A model generated the notes under the pieces. The model was not told the origin of the DNA. It made no database searches and saw nothing but the letters and a program-made list of their open reading frames with translations. A DNA stretch of 35,591 nucleotides from Coleofasciculaceae cyanobacterium SM2_1_6 (lineage in GTDB: Bacteria; Cyanobacteriota; Cyanobacteriia; Cyanobacteriales; JAAUUE01): the NCBI GenBank assembly GCA_012031635.1, contig JAAUUE010000005.1:1-35591 (forward strand), in the 5' to 3' direction. Position 1 is the stretch's first letter. Each line of letters starts with the position of its first letter. A program made the translations under genes and the position numbers. Positions 7,278-17,104 of the stretch are shown piece by piece.

Positions 7278-9533
7278 TCAAACAATTAAATCCGCAGGGT
7301 CAAAAATAATTGCTTTGCCTCCCATCATAATCCCTCGTACTAGATGATCATAATTACCATCTTGCCAAACCCATAAACCGGGGGCAATTTCTCGCCGTAG
7401 GTCTTCGGTTCGTGAAAACTCATAGTTGCGGAGATTGACAAGGTAGGGTTGGAGCGATCGCCAGTCCCCAGAAAGCAAACCCCGTCTTTCAATCAGGCGC
7501 AATAAACCACGCACTCGATCGTCATGCTGAATTACAACTGGGGTGGTGTCATCTTGAATAAACTTAAACTTTTTGGAAACCTCAGGGTAATTTAGTTTTT
7601 TCCGTAACCCTTGGATATCACATTTATCCGTGTTCACATTTTCGTAGAGTTTGTGGAAGTATTCTTCAAAGATTTCTGGACTATCAAGATCAAGGTCTGG
7701 AGATTTCAATAAATCTTTGGTGATAGAAATTGCAGTTTCATACATTCCCTTGGGAGTGCTGCCTTCCGCCGGATCAAAGATCACCACCCGTCCTTTGTTT
7801 TCTCGCTTACCTTCTCGGTTGCAACGTCCGGCGGCTTGGACAATCCGATCGAGGGGAGCGATCGCTCGATATACCACAGGGAAGTCTAGATCAACTCCAG
7901 CTTCCACCACTTGAGTTGAAACTAAGATGCAGGGCTGAGGATTTTTGGGATTGAGGCGATCGTGAATTTTTTGCAAAACTTCCTGTCGATGCTTGCCACA
8001 CAACAGAGTCGAAAGATGAAATACATGTTCCGCACCTCCTAGCCGATCTAAAACTGCTAGGGCATCTTTGCGAGTATTCAAGATTACCAAGGCTTGATCC
8101 TGTTGCTGAATATCTTGGGCTAACCGTTCCCAATTCCATGGGTCTTCAGGAATGAGGTAAGTTACTCTACTTAAGCTTACAAAATACTCCCGTGCTTGCT
8201 GTGGGGGAATAATATCCTGAACTGAACCCGGAGCAAATCCTTCTAGGTAGCGACTTTGCCCTTCTAGGGCTGGTTGGGTAGCAGTACAGAGAACGATCGT
8301 CACCCGATAGCGATCGACCAGTTCTTGCAACACACTCAAGATAGGTTTCAGCAAAAGTAATGGCAGAGTTTGCACTTCATCCAAAATGATCACACTGCCA
8401 ACAATATTATGCAACTTGCGGCAACGGCTGGGACGGTTGGCAAACAAGCTCTCGAATAGCTGTACTGTTGTCGTCACAATCAGGGGCGCATCCCAATTTT
8501 GGGTTGCCAAACGAGCTTGAGCCATCTCCTGCCGGGCATCTTCATCATCAGGCTCTTTTGAGGCACTATGATGTTCTAAAACTGCTTCTTGACCAAAAAT
8601 ATCTCGATAAACTCCAACGGTCTGATCAATAATGCTGGTGTAGGGAACTGCTACGATTACTCGATCGAGGTGATGATCGATCGCATGACGTAGGGAAAAA
8701 GCCAACCCACTCAGGGTTTTGCCCCCACCAGTCGGCACTGCTAACCGAAAAACCCCCGGTGATAGTAGGGCGGCATCTACACAAGCTCGATAAACATCGG
8801 CTCTAATTTGATTTACAGGTGTAGTTTCAGCATTATCAATTACTTCATTTTGTGTCTTTTGCAACAAGTCCCATAGTTGGGCGATCGTGATATTAGCACC
8901 CCGTAATGCAGCCTTTTCTGGACTAAAGTGCGCCTCCGTATCTAGATGATCAGCATCAATCAAACAAGAAAAAAGTATCCGAGTAAAAAACTCATAGCGA
9001 TAAGTATCTTTCTCCACTCCTGACCTTAGTTGTCGCAGATCAATCCCAAATCCTGACATTAGCTGCCGGAGGTTAATTTCAGTTTGTAGCTGACACAAAC
9101 CTTCTGGGGCTTGGCGTAATACCTCCTGATAAGATTCATCAAAGGCTGGTTCTTCTTGCAATTTGACTATTTCACTTTTCATGTGTGAATTCTCAGGCAG
9201 ACCACCATGATGCCCGTATATGATCGGAGCCAAAGGCTGTAACTTTTCCCAAGCCAAACGTGCTCCTTGAACGGCGTGGGGAATTTTAGGATGGGGAGCT
9301 TTTTTACCTACTTTAGAAGCAATGTGACATAATTCTAAATACCTCTGAAACTCTGGATTGTATTTGCCTAAATCGTGCCAGAGTCCGGCATAGTAACCAA
9401 GTTCACCAGCCCCAAATTTGTCAGCATAAAACCTAGCTTTTTGGGCAACACAATCTAAATGTTCTTTTAATCCATGCCATTTATCAGAATCTTTTGCTGG
9501 TGTATGAGCTGCTGGCTGCTTTGATTCAGACAT
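7278..9533 (-). CDS. cas3: CRISPR-associated helicase/nuclease Cas3 (HD + DEXH helicase)
   Basis: HD motif GLWHDLGKYNPEF; Walker A VPTGGGKTLSGLAFSLRHA; DEVQTLP; QAAGRCNREGKR; 751 aa. Confidence 0.94.
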   Translation of the reverse strand: MSESKQPAAHTPAKDSDKWHGLKEHLDCVAQKARFYADKFGAGELGYYAGLWHDLGKYNPEFQRYLELCHIASKVGKKAPHPKIPHAVQGARLAWEKLQPLAPIIYGHHGGLPENSHMKSEIVKLQEEPAFDESYQEVLRQAPEGLCQLQTEINLRQLMSGFGIDLRQLRSGVEKDTYRYEFFTRILFSCLIDADHLDTEAHFSPEKAALRGANITIAQLWDLLQKTQNEVIDNAETTPVNQIRADVYRACVDAALLSPGVFRLAVPTGGGKTLSGLAFSLRHAIDHHLDRVIVAVPYTSIIDQTVGVYRDIFGQEAVLEHHSASKEPDDEDARQEMAQARLATQNWDAPLIVTTTVQLFESLFANRPSRCRKLHNIVGSVIILDEVQTLPLLLLKPILSVLQELVDRYRVTIVLCTATQPALEGQSRYLEGFAPGSVQDIIPPQQAREYFVSLSRVTYLIPEDPWNWERLAQDIQQQDQALVILNTRKDALAVLDRLGGAEHVFHLSTLLCGKHRQEVLQKIHDRLNPKNPQPCILVSTQVVEAGVDLDFPVVYRAIAPLDRIVQAAGRCNREGKRENKGRVVIFDPAEGSTPKGMYETAISITKDLLKSPDLDLDSPEIFEEYFHKLYENVNTDKCDIQGLRKKLNYPEVSKKFKFIQDDTTPVVIQHDDRVRGLLRLIERRGLLSGDWRSLQPYLVNLRNYEFSRTEDLRREIAPGLWVWQDGNYDHLVRGIMMGGKAIIFDPADLIV

Positions 9534-9563
9534 GCTTTTTCTCTTGGATGGTTGTCTGGTTAG

Positions 9564-11054
9564 TTATTTCTCTTGCCAGTCACGACCGAGGCGAATGGTA
9601 AAGTCAGAATTAATATCTCCAGTGGAGGAGGCTTCTATCACCCCCAGACCCCAGGCTTGCTGAAGTTTGGTAGCGGTTTGAAGGTCTCCTTTTTGAGCAA
9701 TAATCTGGGTTTGGGACAGTTCTTCAGTCCAGTTACTGATGATATAGGTGCTTTTAAAACCTTGAGTTGCCAGATAATCAGCAAATTCTTCGGCGGCTTT
9801 GGGACGCCCGGTGGCATTTTGGATGGCAATGCGGAGGGTCTGAGGGCGTTGGGGCGGTGTAAATTCGTAGGGGTTAGTAGAGGTGTTGCTGGGAGGAGAA
9901 AGTTGGAAATACTGCTCCATGACTCGATCGCGCGCTGGAAAATCGATTAACCAGTAGCTAGATTGAAACTCTTGGGGTTGACTAAAACGCCCCGGTAGCA
10001 ACACCATCCGCAGGGTTTCTGGTTGGACATCAAGCATAAAACTCCCCAGCGCCATGATCTCCTCTAGGCTGAGGTTCGTATCTATATACTGCTGCATGAC
10101 TCCGAGAATTTGCGGGAGACGAGGTAGGACAGAAGGGTTGAGCAATCTTTGGCGGATGGCTTTGAGGAGAGTTTGCTGGCGTTGGACTCGACCAATATCC
10201 CCATTGCCATCGCTCCGGAATCTGGCAAAATGCTCTACCTGCAACCCGTTTAAGGTCTGCCAGCCCGGTTTGATATCGATAAATAAATTTTGGGTGACAT
10301 CTTGGTACTGCATGGCGTAGGGAACATAAATTTCGACTCCCCCTAGCAGGTCTACCAGTTCTCGGACAGCATTGTTTGTCACTCGGACGTAGCGATCGAC
10401 CGCTACATTATTGAGAGCCCCACTAACTACCCGTGCTGTCAGCGTCGCCCCCCCTTCGACATTGGCTTCATTGATTTTGTCGATCCCGACTCCCGGAATT
10501 TCTACTTGGGTATCTCGCGGAATCGATAACACATTAGCTGTCTTTGTCTGGGGATCAAGACCAACAAGGAGCATCGTATCTGTGCGCCCAGCAAAAATTT
10601 CGGGTGAATTAGCCGGAGCGTTGGGCATCCAATCTACTCCCATCAACAAAATATTTACAGGTCTAGCCAAACTGTAGCGGAATCCCTGCCTCCAGAGTTC
10701 TTCCTTGAGATTGTCAGGAGCTTCTGACTTAATCAAAGGACTGATGGGAGTCAGCAGGGCAACGGTGGCTCCGAGCGCCGCAGAAATTGTTGCCGTCACC
10801 AAAAATGCCCCGCCCCAGAAAACCCATTTGATCACCCGGCGACTCAGGGAAAGAGGCTTCGCAACTTTGCGACTAGGTTGGCTAGACTTACCAGAAGAGT
10901 TGGCTCTTTGGGGGTTATTCAAGTCTGGGGACTGACCGTTGGGTTGACTTTCTGGCTCTAGTCGGGCATCTGGACTAGGACTATCAATGGAATTGGGGGA
11001 CAGACCATCGGGGGACTGCCTTGGAAAATGTTCAACGATTTTTTTCACCCTCAC
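9564..11054 (-). CDS. LCP (LytR-CpsA-Psr) family protein with C-terminal LytR_C-like domain
   Basis: ILLMGVDW...GRTDTMLLVGLDPQTKTANVLSIPRDTQVEIPGVGIDKINEANVEGG...LVDLLGGVEIYV...GWQTLNGLQVEHFARFRSDGNGDIGRVQRQQTLLKAI. GTG start. Confidence 0.9.
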   Translation of the reverse strand: MRVKKIVEHFPRQSPDGLSPNSIDSPSPDARLEPESQPNGQSPDLNNPQRANSSGKSSQPSRKVAKPLSLSRRVIKWVFWGGAFLVTATISAALGATVALLTPISPLIKSEAPDNLKEELWRQGFRYSLARPVNILLMGVDWMPNAPANSPEIFAGRTDTMLLVGLDPQTKTANVLSIPRDTQVEIPGVGIDKINEANVEGGATLTARVVSGALNNVAVDRYVRVTNNAVRELVDLLGGVEIYVPYAMQYQDVTQNLFIDIKPGWQTLNGLQVEHFARFRSDGNGDIGRVQRQQTLLKAIRQRLLNPSVLPRLPQILGVMQQYIDTNLSLEEIMALGSFMLDVQPETLRMVLLPGRFSQPQEFQSSYWLIDFPARDRVMEQYFQLSPPSNTSTNPYEFTPPQRPQTLRIAIQNATGRPKAAEEFADYLATQGFKSTYIISNWTEELSQTQIIAQKGDLQTATKLQQAWGLGVIEASSTGDINSDFTIRLGRDWQEK

Positions 11055-11071
11055 CTCAACGAAGTAACTCC

Positions 11072-11520
11072 TTTGACACTCTCCGGCGTGAAGGCTCGGA
11101 GATTCTTAATTCAGCGACTGACCTTTAAGCACCGTATCTCTTTCGAGCAATCCTCAAACCTTTCAACCGTGAAAAAACACCAATTGACGAGCCTGATTTA
11201 CAGTAACCCTAGGGGGTCTATCTCCAAAAGCGTACTAGGATACTACAGCACTTCAACTAAGCTTAGTGATGACCTAGAGTTTGGGCGTGCCCCGCCCTAC
11301 TTTAATGGATGGAACCAAATTATGTGTTTTCTGGTAATGAGAACGTATTGATTCTCTAGCTATGTTTGACAAGGTTTTCGCTACCCTTCTTGGTACTCTC
11401 TAGGAGTTTTCAGGTTCGAGGGTGCCGACTAAAAGCCGCTTCACAACCGCCCACCTTGGGGATTTCAACCATGTCTATCTTAATCTAAAGCCGTCTTCAA
11501 AAGACAGGGTTTTAGACCCA
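11072..11520 (-). mobile_element. Candidate decayed IS200/IS605-type (tnpB-less) remnant with omegaRNA-like sequence
   Basis: Minus strand carries a right-end-like hairpin AATCTCCGAGCCTTCACGCCGGAGAGTGTCAA, a short ORF tail (VEIPKVGGCEAAFSRHPRT*), and near the other end a GTCTTTTGAAGAC hairpin (11493-11505). No intact transposase. Confidence 0.42.
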
Positions 11521-11699
11521 ATTTTTTGATAAATCGGATTATAACCTTAGAAACTGCTTACTTAAGACTCTGATTTCCGGGAATTTTTAATTTGATTATA
11601 TTTTGCCTATTTTTAAGTAATTTTTAAGTAAACTAAGCTAATGTTAAATTATGTTAAAACCATTAAGATAAAGATCAAATAATAACTTGTAATAAAATT

Positions 11700-12062
11700 A
11701 TGAATCCTTTTCAGCCATCCCAGCCTTCAGAGCAGGATTTACTCAAAGCCTTACTGCCTCCTTTGTTAGAAGATTTTCAGTACTGGTTTACTCGATCGCT
11801 CAAACTATTGGAAAATGAGAATCTAACTTTTTTGAGCGCTGCCCAGCAAGCAGATCTCCTGAACCGGGTCAAGTTTGCCCATCAAGAGGTGATCACAGCC
11901 CAGATGATGTTTACTGCCACCAATGGAGAAGTCGGAGTAGCCACCTCTACGCTGATTCCTTGGCATCGTCTGCTAGGAGAATGTTGGCAGATTTCTCAGA
12001 AATGGCGGCAAGTCCAGTCGATCGGGTCTGAAAGCCAACCCCATCGGCACGGAAATTGCTAA
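11700..12062 (+). CDS. DUF2605-like cyanobacterial protein
   Basis: SEQDLLKALLPPLLEDFQYWFTRSLKLLENENLTFLSAAQQADLLNRVKFAHQEVITAQMMF; followed by a DUF2973-like gene. Confidence 0.7.
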   Translation: MNPFQPSQPSEQDLLKALLPPLLEDFQYWFTRSLKLLENENLTFLSAAQQADLLNRVKFAHQEVITAQMMFTATNGEVGVATSTLIPWHRLLGECWQISQKWRQVQSIGSESQPHRHGNC

Positions 12063-12441
12063 CTAACAACAATTGTTAATTAGTTAATTAGTTAATTAAT
12101 TGTTAATTAACAGTGGCAGTAACACCCAGACCATTTACGGCTAAGTAAACTTAACTAGGCTCTGGACTAGGCTCTATGGAAGCGATCGCCACGCTATTAT
12201 CAACACCTGCATAATTTTTGATAGTGGTCTAATAGCCATCTAATCGAAATTTGTGAATTGCTGTTGATCTCAATAGCCTGCTAAATAACTACCCAATAAA
12301 TGCCTTTACTACGTCTAGATTCCATTATTTTTAGTATTGTCAAGTTTTATTAAACTCCCATTAAACTTCCGTTAAATTTTTATTCCACTCTCACCCAATT
12401 CCCCTATAACCATAAAATCAATTGCCTTGGAGGAACCCACT

Positions 12442-12756
12442 ATGCTGCACCTAATCTATCTCGTAGTTTTTACAATCTTGGCACTCCTTGCCATCAGCAA
12501 TCTCCTCCGGAGCCTTGTCACCCTTAGTGTCGATTCTCAACGCCAACCAACCACCGCCCATAATTACCCCTACTCCCAAAACTCTTTCCGAGCAAACCAA
12601 AGTCCCCATCCAGAACTCCTCGACACCTACGGCAACCCCATCAACGAGCCTCTGCTGGTGATGCGCTCCCTGAGCGTAGAAGATGCCCGCCAGCAATTGG
12701 ATGATATTTACCATAAATCCCCCAGTAGTAGCCCTGAAACTTCAGAAGAACTCTAG
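12442..12756 (+). CDS. DUF2973-like small membrane protein
   Basis: MLHLIYLVVFTILALLAISNLLRSLVTL...HPELLDTYGNPINEPLLVMRSLSVEDARQQLDDIYHKSP; GGAGG upstream of the ATG at 12442. Confidence 0.7.
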   Translation: MLHLIYLVVFTILALLAISNLLRSLVTLSVDSQRQPTTAHNYPYSQNSFRANQSPHPELLDTYGNPINEPLLVMRSLSVEDARQQLDDIYHKSPSSSPETSEEL

Positions 12757-13060
12757 ATTATCCCAAAGATTATCCCAAATCTGATCTTGATTAATTCTCT
12801 ACCCACGATGATTAAAACCGCAGATACAAGCATGTAGTCCTCTGCGGCTCGACAGACCCACTTAACCTTCAAGCATCTGAATCATTGCTGAAATTTTATG
12901 GCAAACTCAGAAATAAAGATTAGATTCGGCTTGAGTATCTAACTTTGTTAGAGATTGTTCCCAATATCCTTAATACTTTCGGTTAGCTATTCTGTCCAAA
13001 TTGCCGTAAGTCCTGATAGAGTAGATGGAGTGAAGAAATAATGGTTTTTACCCGCAGCCT

Positions 13061-13384
13061 ATGAGTACTCTTGTGAAAGTCGTTCAGCCTACGGGCATTC
13101 TAGACGGAACCAAGGCTGGTCAGTTTCGCCAAGAAATTAGTCAGCTAGTAGAAGATAAAGCAGAAGTCGTGCTAATTGACTTCAGAGATGTCACATTTAT
13201 GGATAGTTCCGGATTGGGAGCCTTAGTGTTGGCACTAAAGACGGTGCGAGCCTCTGGGGGTAAAATGTTTATCTGTTCTGTGAATGAGCAAATTAGGATG
13301 TTATTCGAGTTGACGAGCATGGATCGGGTGTTTCAAATTTTTACCAGCCGGGATGAGTTTGATGCTCATTTAGCTTCTCTGTAG
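13061..13384 (+). CDS. STAS domain protein (anti-sigma-factor antagonist type)
   Basis: VVQPTGILDGTKAGQFRQEISQLVEDKAEVVLIDFRDVTFMDSSGLGALVLALKTVRASGGKMFICSVNEQIRMLFELTSMDRVFQIF; phosphorylatable Ser in DSSGLG. Confidence 0.92.
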   Translation: MSTLVKVVQPTGILDGTKAGQFRQEISQLVEDKAEVVLIDFRDVTFMDSSGLGALVLALKTVRASGGKMFICSVNEQIRMLFELTSMDRVFQIFTSRDEFDAHLASL

Positions 13385-13432
13385 AAATGTCATCAAAAAT
13401 ATTGTCCTTCAATATCTTGTAAATTCAGCGAA

Positions 13433-13473
13433 GGGAGAGTGGACAGGAATTATCCACCCCCTTTTTTATTTTT
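13433..13473 (+). terminator. Rho-independent-like terminator after the STAS gene
   Basis: GTGGA-CAGGAATTA-TCCAC stem extended by GGG/CCCC, followed by CCTTTTTTATTTTT. Confidence 0.45.
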
Positions 13474-13484
13474 ACTTACTATTT

Positions 13485-16090
13485 TTATTTACTAGAAGTA
13501 GCGAGAGCTTTGAACTCCTCAATACTGGGTTCGTCGCCCTTGGCAATTACTCTTCCTTCATCTTCAAAACCAGCAATCTCGTTAAAGTTGAGATAACGAT
13601 AGAGTTCCGCAGCGAGGGGATTGATTTTATCTTGGACTACTTTTAGATATTCCTCACGGGTTGGCATTTTCCCCAACAAGGCACAGACGGCAGCAAGTTC
13701 GGCAGAACCAAGATAGACCTGAGCACCTTTGCCCATGCGGTTATTGAAATTGCGGGTCGAGGTCGAAAACACTGTGGTATTATCTTCTACCCGGGCTTGG
13801 TTGCCCATACAGAGAGAGCAACCCGGCATTTCTAACCGAGCGCCCGTCTTTTGGAAAATTTCGTAATAACCCTCAGATTTCAGCATTGACTCATCCATGC
13901 GGGTGGGGGGAGCAACCCAGAGCCGAGCTTTGGCAACGCCTTCCCCTTCGATCGCCTTGGCTGCTGCCCGGTAGTGACCAATATTTGTCATGCAGGAACC
14001 GATAAAGACTTCGTGGATGCGATCGCCGACGCACTCAGACAGGGTTTTGATATTGTCAGGATCGTTGGGTGCTGCCACCAGGGGTTCGGTGATCTGGTTG
14101 AGGTCAATCTCGATAATCTCGGCGTACTCCGCATCCGCATCTGCTTCCATTAGCACCGGGTTGGCGAGCCATTCCTCCATTTTGGCAATCCGTCTGGTCA
14201 TGGTGCGGGCCTCGGTGTAACCACGGGCGATCATGTTTTTCAGGAGAGAGATGTTCGATCGCAGATACTCGGCTACAGTTTCGGGACTGAGTTTGATGGT
14301 GCAACCAGAACAGGATCGCTCTGCCGTCGCATCGGTGAGTTCAAAGGCTTGCTCTAGTTTTAGATCGGGCAGTCCTTCAATTTCCATGATTTTCCCAGAG
14401 AAGATATTTTTCTTGTTTTGCTTCTCAATGGTTAACAAACCCTTCTGGATTGCTACGTAGGGAATGGCATTCACCACATCCCGGAGGGTAATCCCCGGCT
14501 GCATTTCCCCCTTAAATCGGACTAACACCGATTCTGGCATATCCAAGGGCATCACCCCCAGCGCCGCCGCAAAGGCTACCAGCCCAGAACCCGCCGGAAA
14601 GGAAATCCCCAAAGGAAAACGGGTATGGGAATCCCCACCAGTCCCCACGGTATCGGGCAGCAGCATCCGGTTTAGCCAAGAATGAATAATCCCATCTGCC
14701 GGACGCAACGCCACGCCCCCACGGGTGGCAAAGAAATCTGGTAGTTCCTTGTGAGTTTGGATATCTGTGGGTTTGGGGTAAGCGGCAGTGTGGCAGAAAC
14801 TTTGCATGACTAGATCCGCAGAGAAGCCGAGGCAGGCTAGTTCCTTCAATTCATCACGGGTCATGGGGCCAGTGGTATCTTGGGAGCCAACGGTGGTCAT
14901 GATGGGTTCGCAGGAAGTGCCGGGACGAACACCGGGTAGTCCACAGGCTTTGCCGACCATTTTCTGGGCGAGGGTGTAGCCTTTGCCCGTATCCACGGGG
15001 GGTGTGGGACGGGTGAAGAGGGGACTGGGAGATAAACCAAGGGCTTGACGGGTTTTATCGGTGAGGCTGCGCCCGATGAGGAGGGGAATTCTGCCCCCCG
15101 CCCGGACTTCATCGAGGATTGTCTCTGGTTTGAGGGTGAAGGTGGAAATCACTGCGCCGCTTTCATTGGTAATTTCGCCCTTGTAGGGATGGATCGTAAT
15201 CACCATGCCAGTTTCTAGCCCGGTGGCATCACACTCGATCGGTAAGGCTCCCGAATCTTCGGCGGTGTTGAAAAAGATGGGGGCGATCGCCCGCCGAGAA
15301 TATAGCCGCCCGATCGCTTATTGGGTACGTAGGGAATATCGTTACCAATGTGCCACAGCACCGAGTTAATGGCAGACTTCCGGGAGGAACCAGTCCCCAC
15401 CACATCCCCCACATAGGCTACGGGATAGCCTTTTTGCTTCAGTTTGGCAATAGTCTGGATGCTGCCGGGTTGCTTGCTCTCCAGCATCACGAGGGCATGG
15501 AGGGGAATATCGGGGCGAGTGGTGGCATGGGGCGCTGGGGAGAGGTCATCGGTGTTGGTTTCGCCGGGAACCTTAAATACAGTGACGGTAACTGCTTCCG
15601 GTAGTTTGGGGCGACTCACGAGCCATTCGGCATTTGCCCAAGAATCCACCACCTGTTTGGCATAGGGGTTCTTTGCGGAGAGGGTCAAAATATCATGGAA
15701 GGCATCAAATACTAACATGGTCTTGCTCAGGGCAGCAGCAGCGGTGGAAGCGATCGCTGGTTCCCGGACTTGCAACAGACTAATTAAAGACTGGACATTA
15801 TATCCGCCCAGCATGGTTCCCAAGAGATGTACCGCCGCTTCGGGAGTAATCAAGGGGCAGTTAGTTTCTCCCTTGGCAACGGCAGTGAGAAATCCTGCTT
15901 TGACGTAGGCTGCCTGATCTACTCCGGGGGGGACTCGATCGCGGAGCATCTCAATTAAAGTTTCGGCTTCGTCCGCAGGCGGATTTTTGAGGAGTTCGCA
16001 TAGCTCGGCTACCTGCTCTGCATTCAAAGGAAGGGGAGGAATTCCCAAGGCTGCCCGTTCTTGGACATGGTGGCGATAGGTTTCTAGCAT
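13485..16090 (-). pseudogene. acnB: Bifunctional aconitate hydratase 2 / 2-methylisocitrate dehydratase, split by one frameshift (fragments 15215-16090 and 13485-15206)
   Basis: N-part MLETYRHHVQERAALGIPPLPLNAEQV...[11 protein letters not shown]-part [50 protein letters not shown]...[14 protein letters not shown]. Adding 1 nt near 15283-15290 gives [37 protein letters not shown] and 868 aa. Confidence 0.9.
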
Positions 16091-16245
16091 AATTATTTGG
16101 TTTTTCTTCTTCTCAAGATCAGGATGATTATAAACTACCTGAATTATCTGATCTTTATTACTCTTTACTACCATTTTGAGCGATCGTCCTTGACTTTGCC
16201 AGAACCTGCTGAGGATTATTGACCAAATCATTACCCGAACTATCT

Positions 16246-17100
16246 CTATGACAATTGGTTTGTTTGAGCGATCGTCACTTCTACTTCCTCCAGAGCTAAA
16301 TCTACAATTTGTGCAATTTCTACCGCACTCACCCCACGAGCCGCCAAACGCTGGATCAAGATTTTTCTCTCCTCCTGACGACCCTCCTGACGACCTTCCT
16401 GACGACCTTCCTGACGACCTTCCTGACGACCCTCCTGACGACCTTCTGTAAAAACTTCTTGATAGAATTTCGTTTGTTTCAAGTCAACTTGGCTAAACAT
16501 AGCGGCTATTTCCTCTCGTGATTTCTGGGGTAGTTTATAGACAATTATAGTTTCTAGTAAATTGATGAGATTCTCTCTGATAACCTGGTCAGCAATCTCT
16601 TCTCTGGCTTGGTTCGCTAATTCTATGGCTAAATTGGGGGCGGTAATTTCTGGCTCTGTAATTAATTTTAGAAGTTTTACTGGCAGGGTAGTGGTTTCTG
16701 GGGCGGAGAGTTCATTGATGTAAATGCGCGTAATATTTGGTAGTTGCAAGAAACCACCAAAGTGTAGTTCGTTAATCCGTTCGGTTTGTCTGTCGGGATA
16801 AATCACTACTAAATGCCACGGATGATTTGGGTTGTATTGCCTGATATAGATTAATAATTCTGTAAAGAGGCGGCTATACAACTGGGGGTCTGGTTGAAAT
16901 TGCACCTCCACAATATAAAAAGGCAGTTCTGGACTGGGGTTAACTGGCAAAAACAAGCCATCTAAACGCAGAGCTAATTGTTTAACTTCTTGGGATGTGA
17001 AAGTATATTCAGTAGTGATGGCTTCGGGAATATTTAGCAAAGCAAAGAAGATGAAGGGCAGGTCTTGGAAAATTTTATAAAATAGGCTATCAGTTTTCAT
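16246..17100 (-). CDS. DUF2887/Rpn-like (PD-(D/E)XK transposase-like) family protein with GRQE repeats
   Basis: MKTDSLFYKIFQDLPFIFFALLNIPEAITTEYTFTSQEVKQLALRLDGLFLP...FYIVEVQFQPDPQLYSRLFTELLIYIRQ. Confidence 0.82.
   Translation of the reverse strand: MKTDSLFYKIFQDLPFIFFALLNIPEAITTEYTFTSQEVKQLALRLDGLFLPVNPSPELPFYIVEVQFQPDPQLYSRLFTELLIYIRQYNPNHPWHLVVIYPDRQTERINELHFGGFLQLPNITRIYINELSAPETTTLPVKLLKLITEPEITAPNLAIELANQAREEIADQVIRENLINLLETIIVYKLPQKSREEIAAMFSQVDLKQTKFYQEVFTEGRQEGRQEGRQEGRQEGRQEGRQEERKILIQRLAARGVSAVEIAQIVDLALEEVEVTIAQTNQLS
16373..16444 (-). repeat. 12-bp tandem repeat, six copies, inside the DUF2887-like gene
   Basis: TCCTGACGACC(C/T) x6; encodes (EGRQ)n on the minus strand. Confidence 0.9.
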
Positions 17101-17104
17101 GAAA

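Noticed and set aside
11028-11351. 107-aa plus-strand ORF MFNDFFHPHLNEV...
   Set aside because: Lies across the LCP 5' end and the IS605-like remnant on the opposite strand; no recognisable domain and low-complexity composition of a chance ORF.
16091-16231. N-terminal extension of the acnB fragment (MIWSIILSRFWQSQGRS...)
   Set aside because: Known AcnB proteins begin at about MLETYRHHV; the extension has no family support.
16248-16521. Plus-strand ORFs with DDLPDDLPDD / LLTTFLTTFLTTF repeats
   Set aside because: Antisense readings of the 12-bp GRQE-encoding repeat in the DUF2887-like gene.
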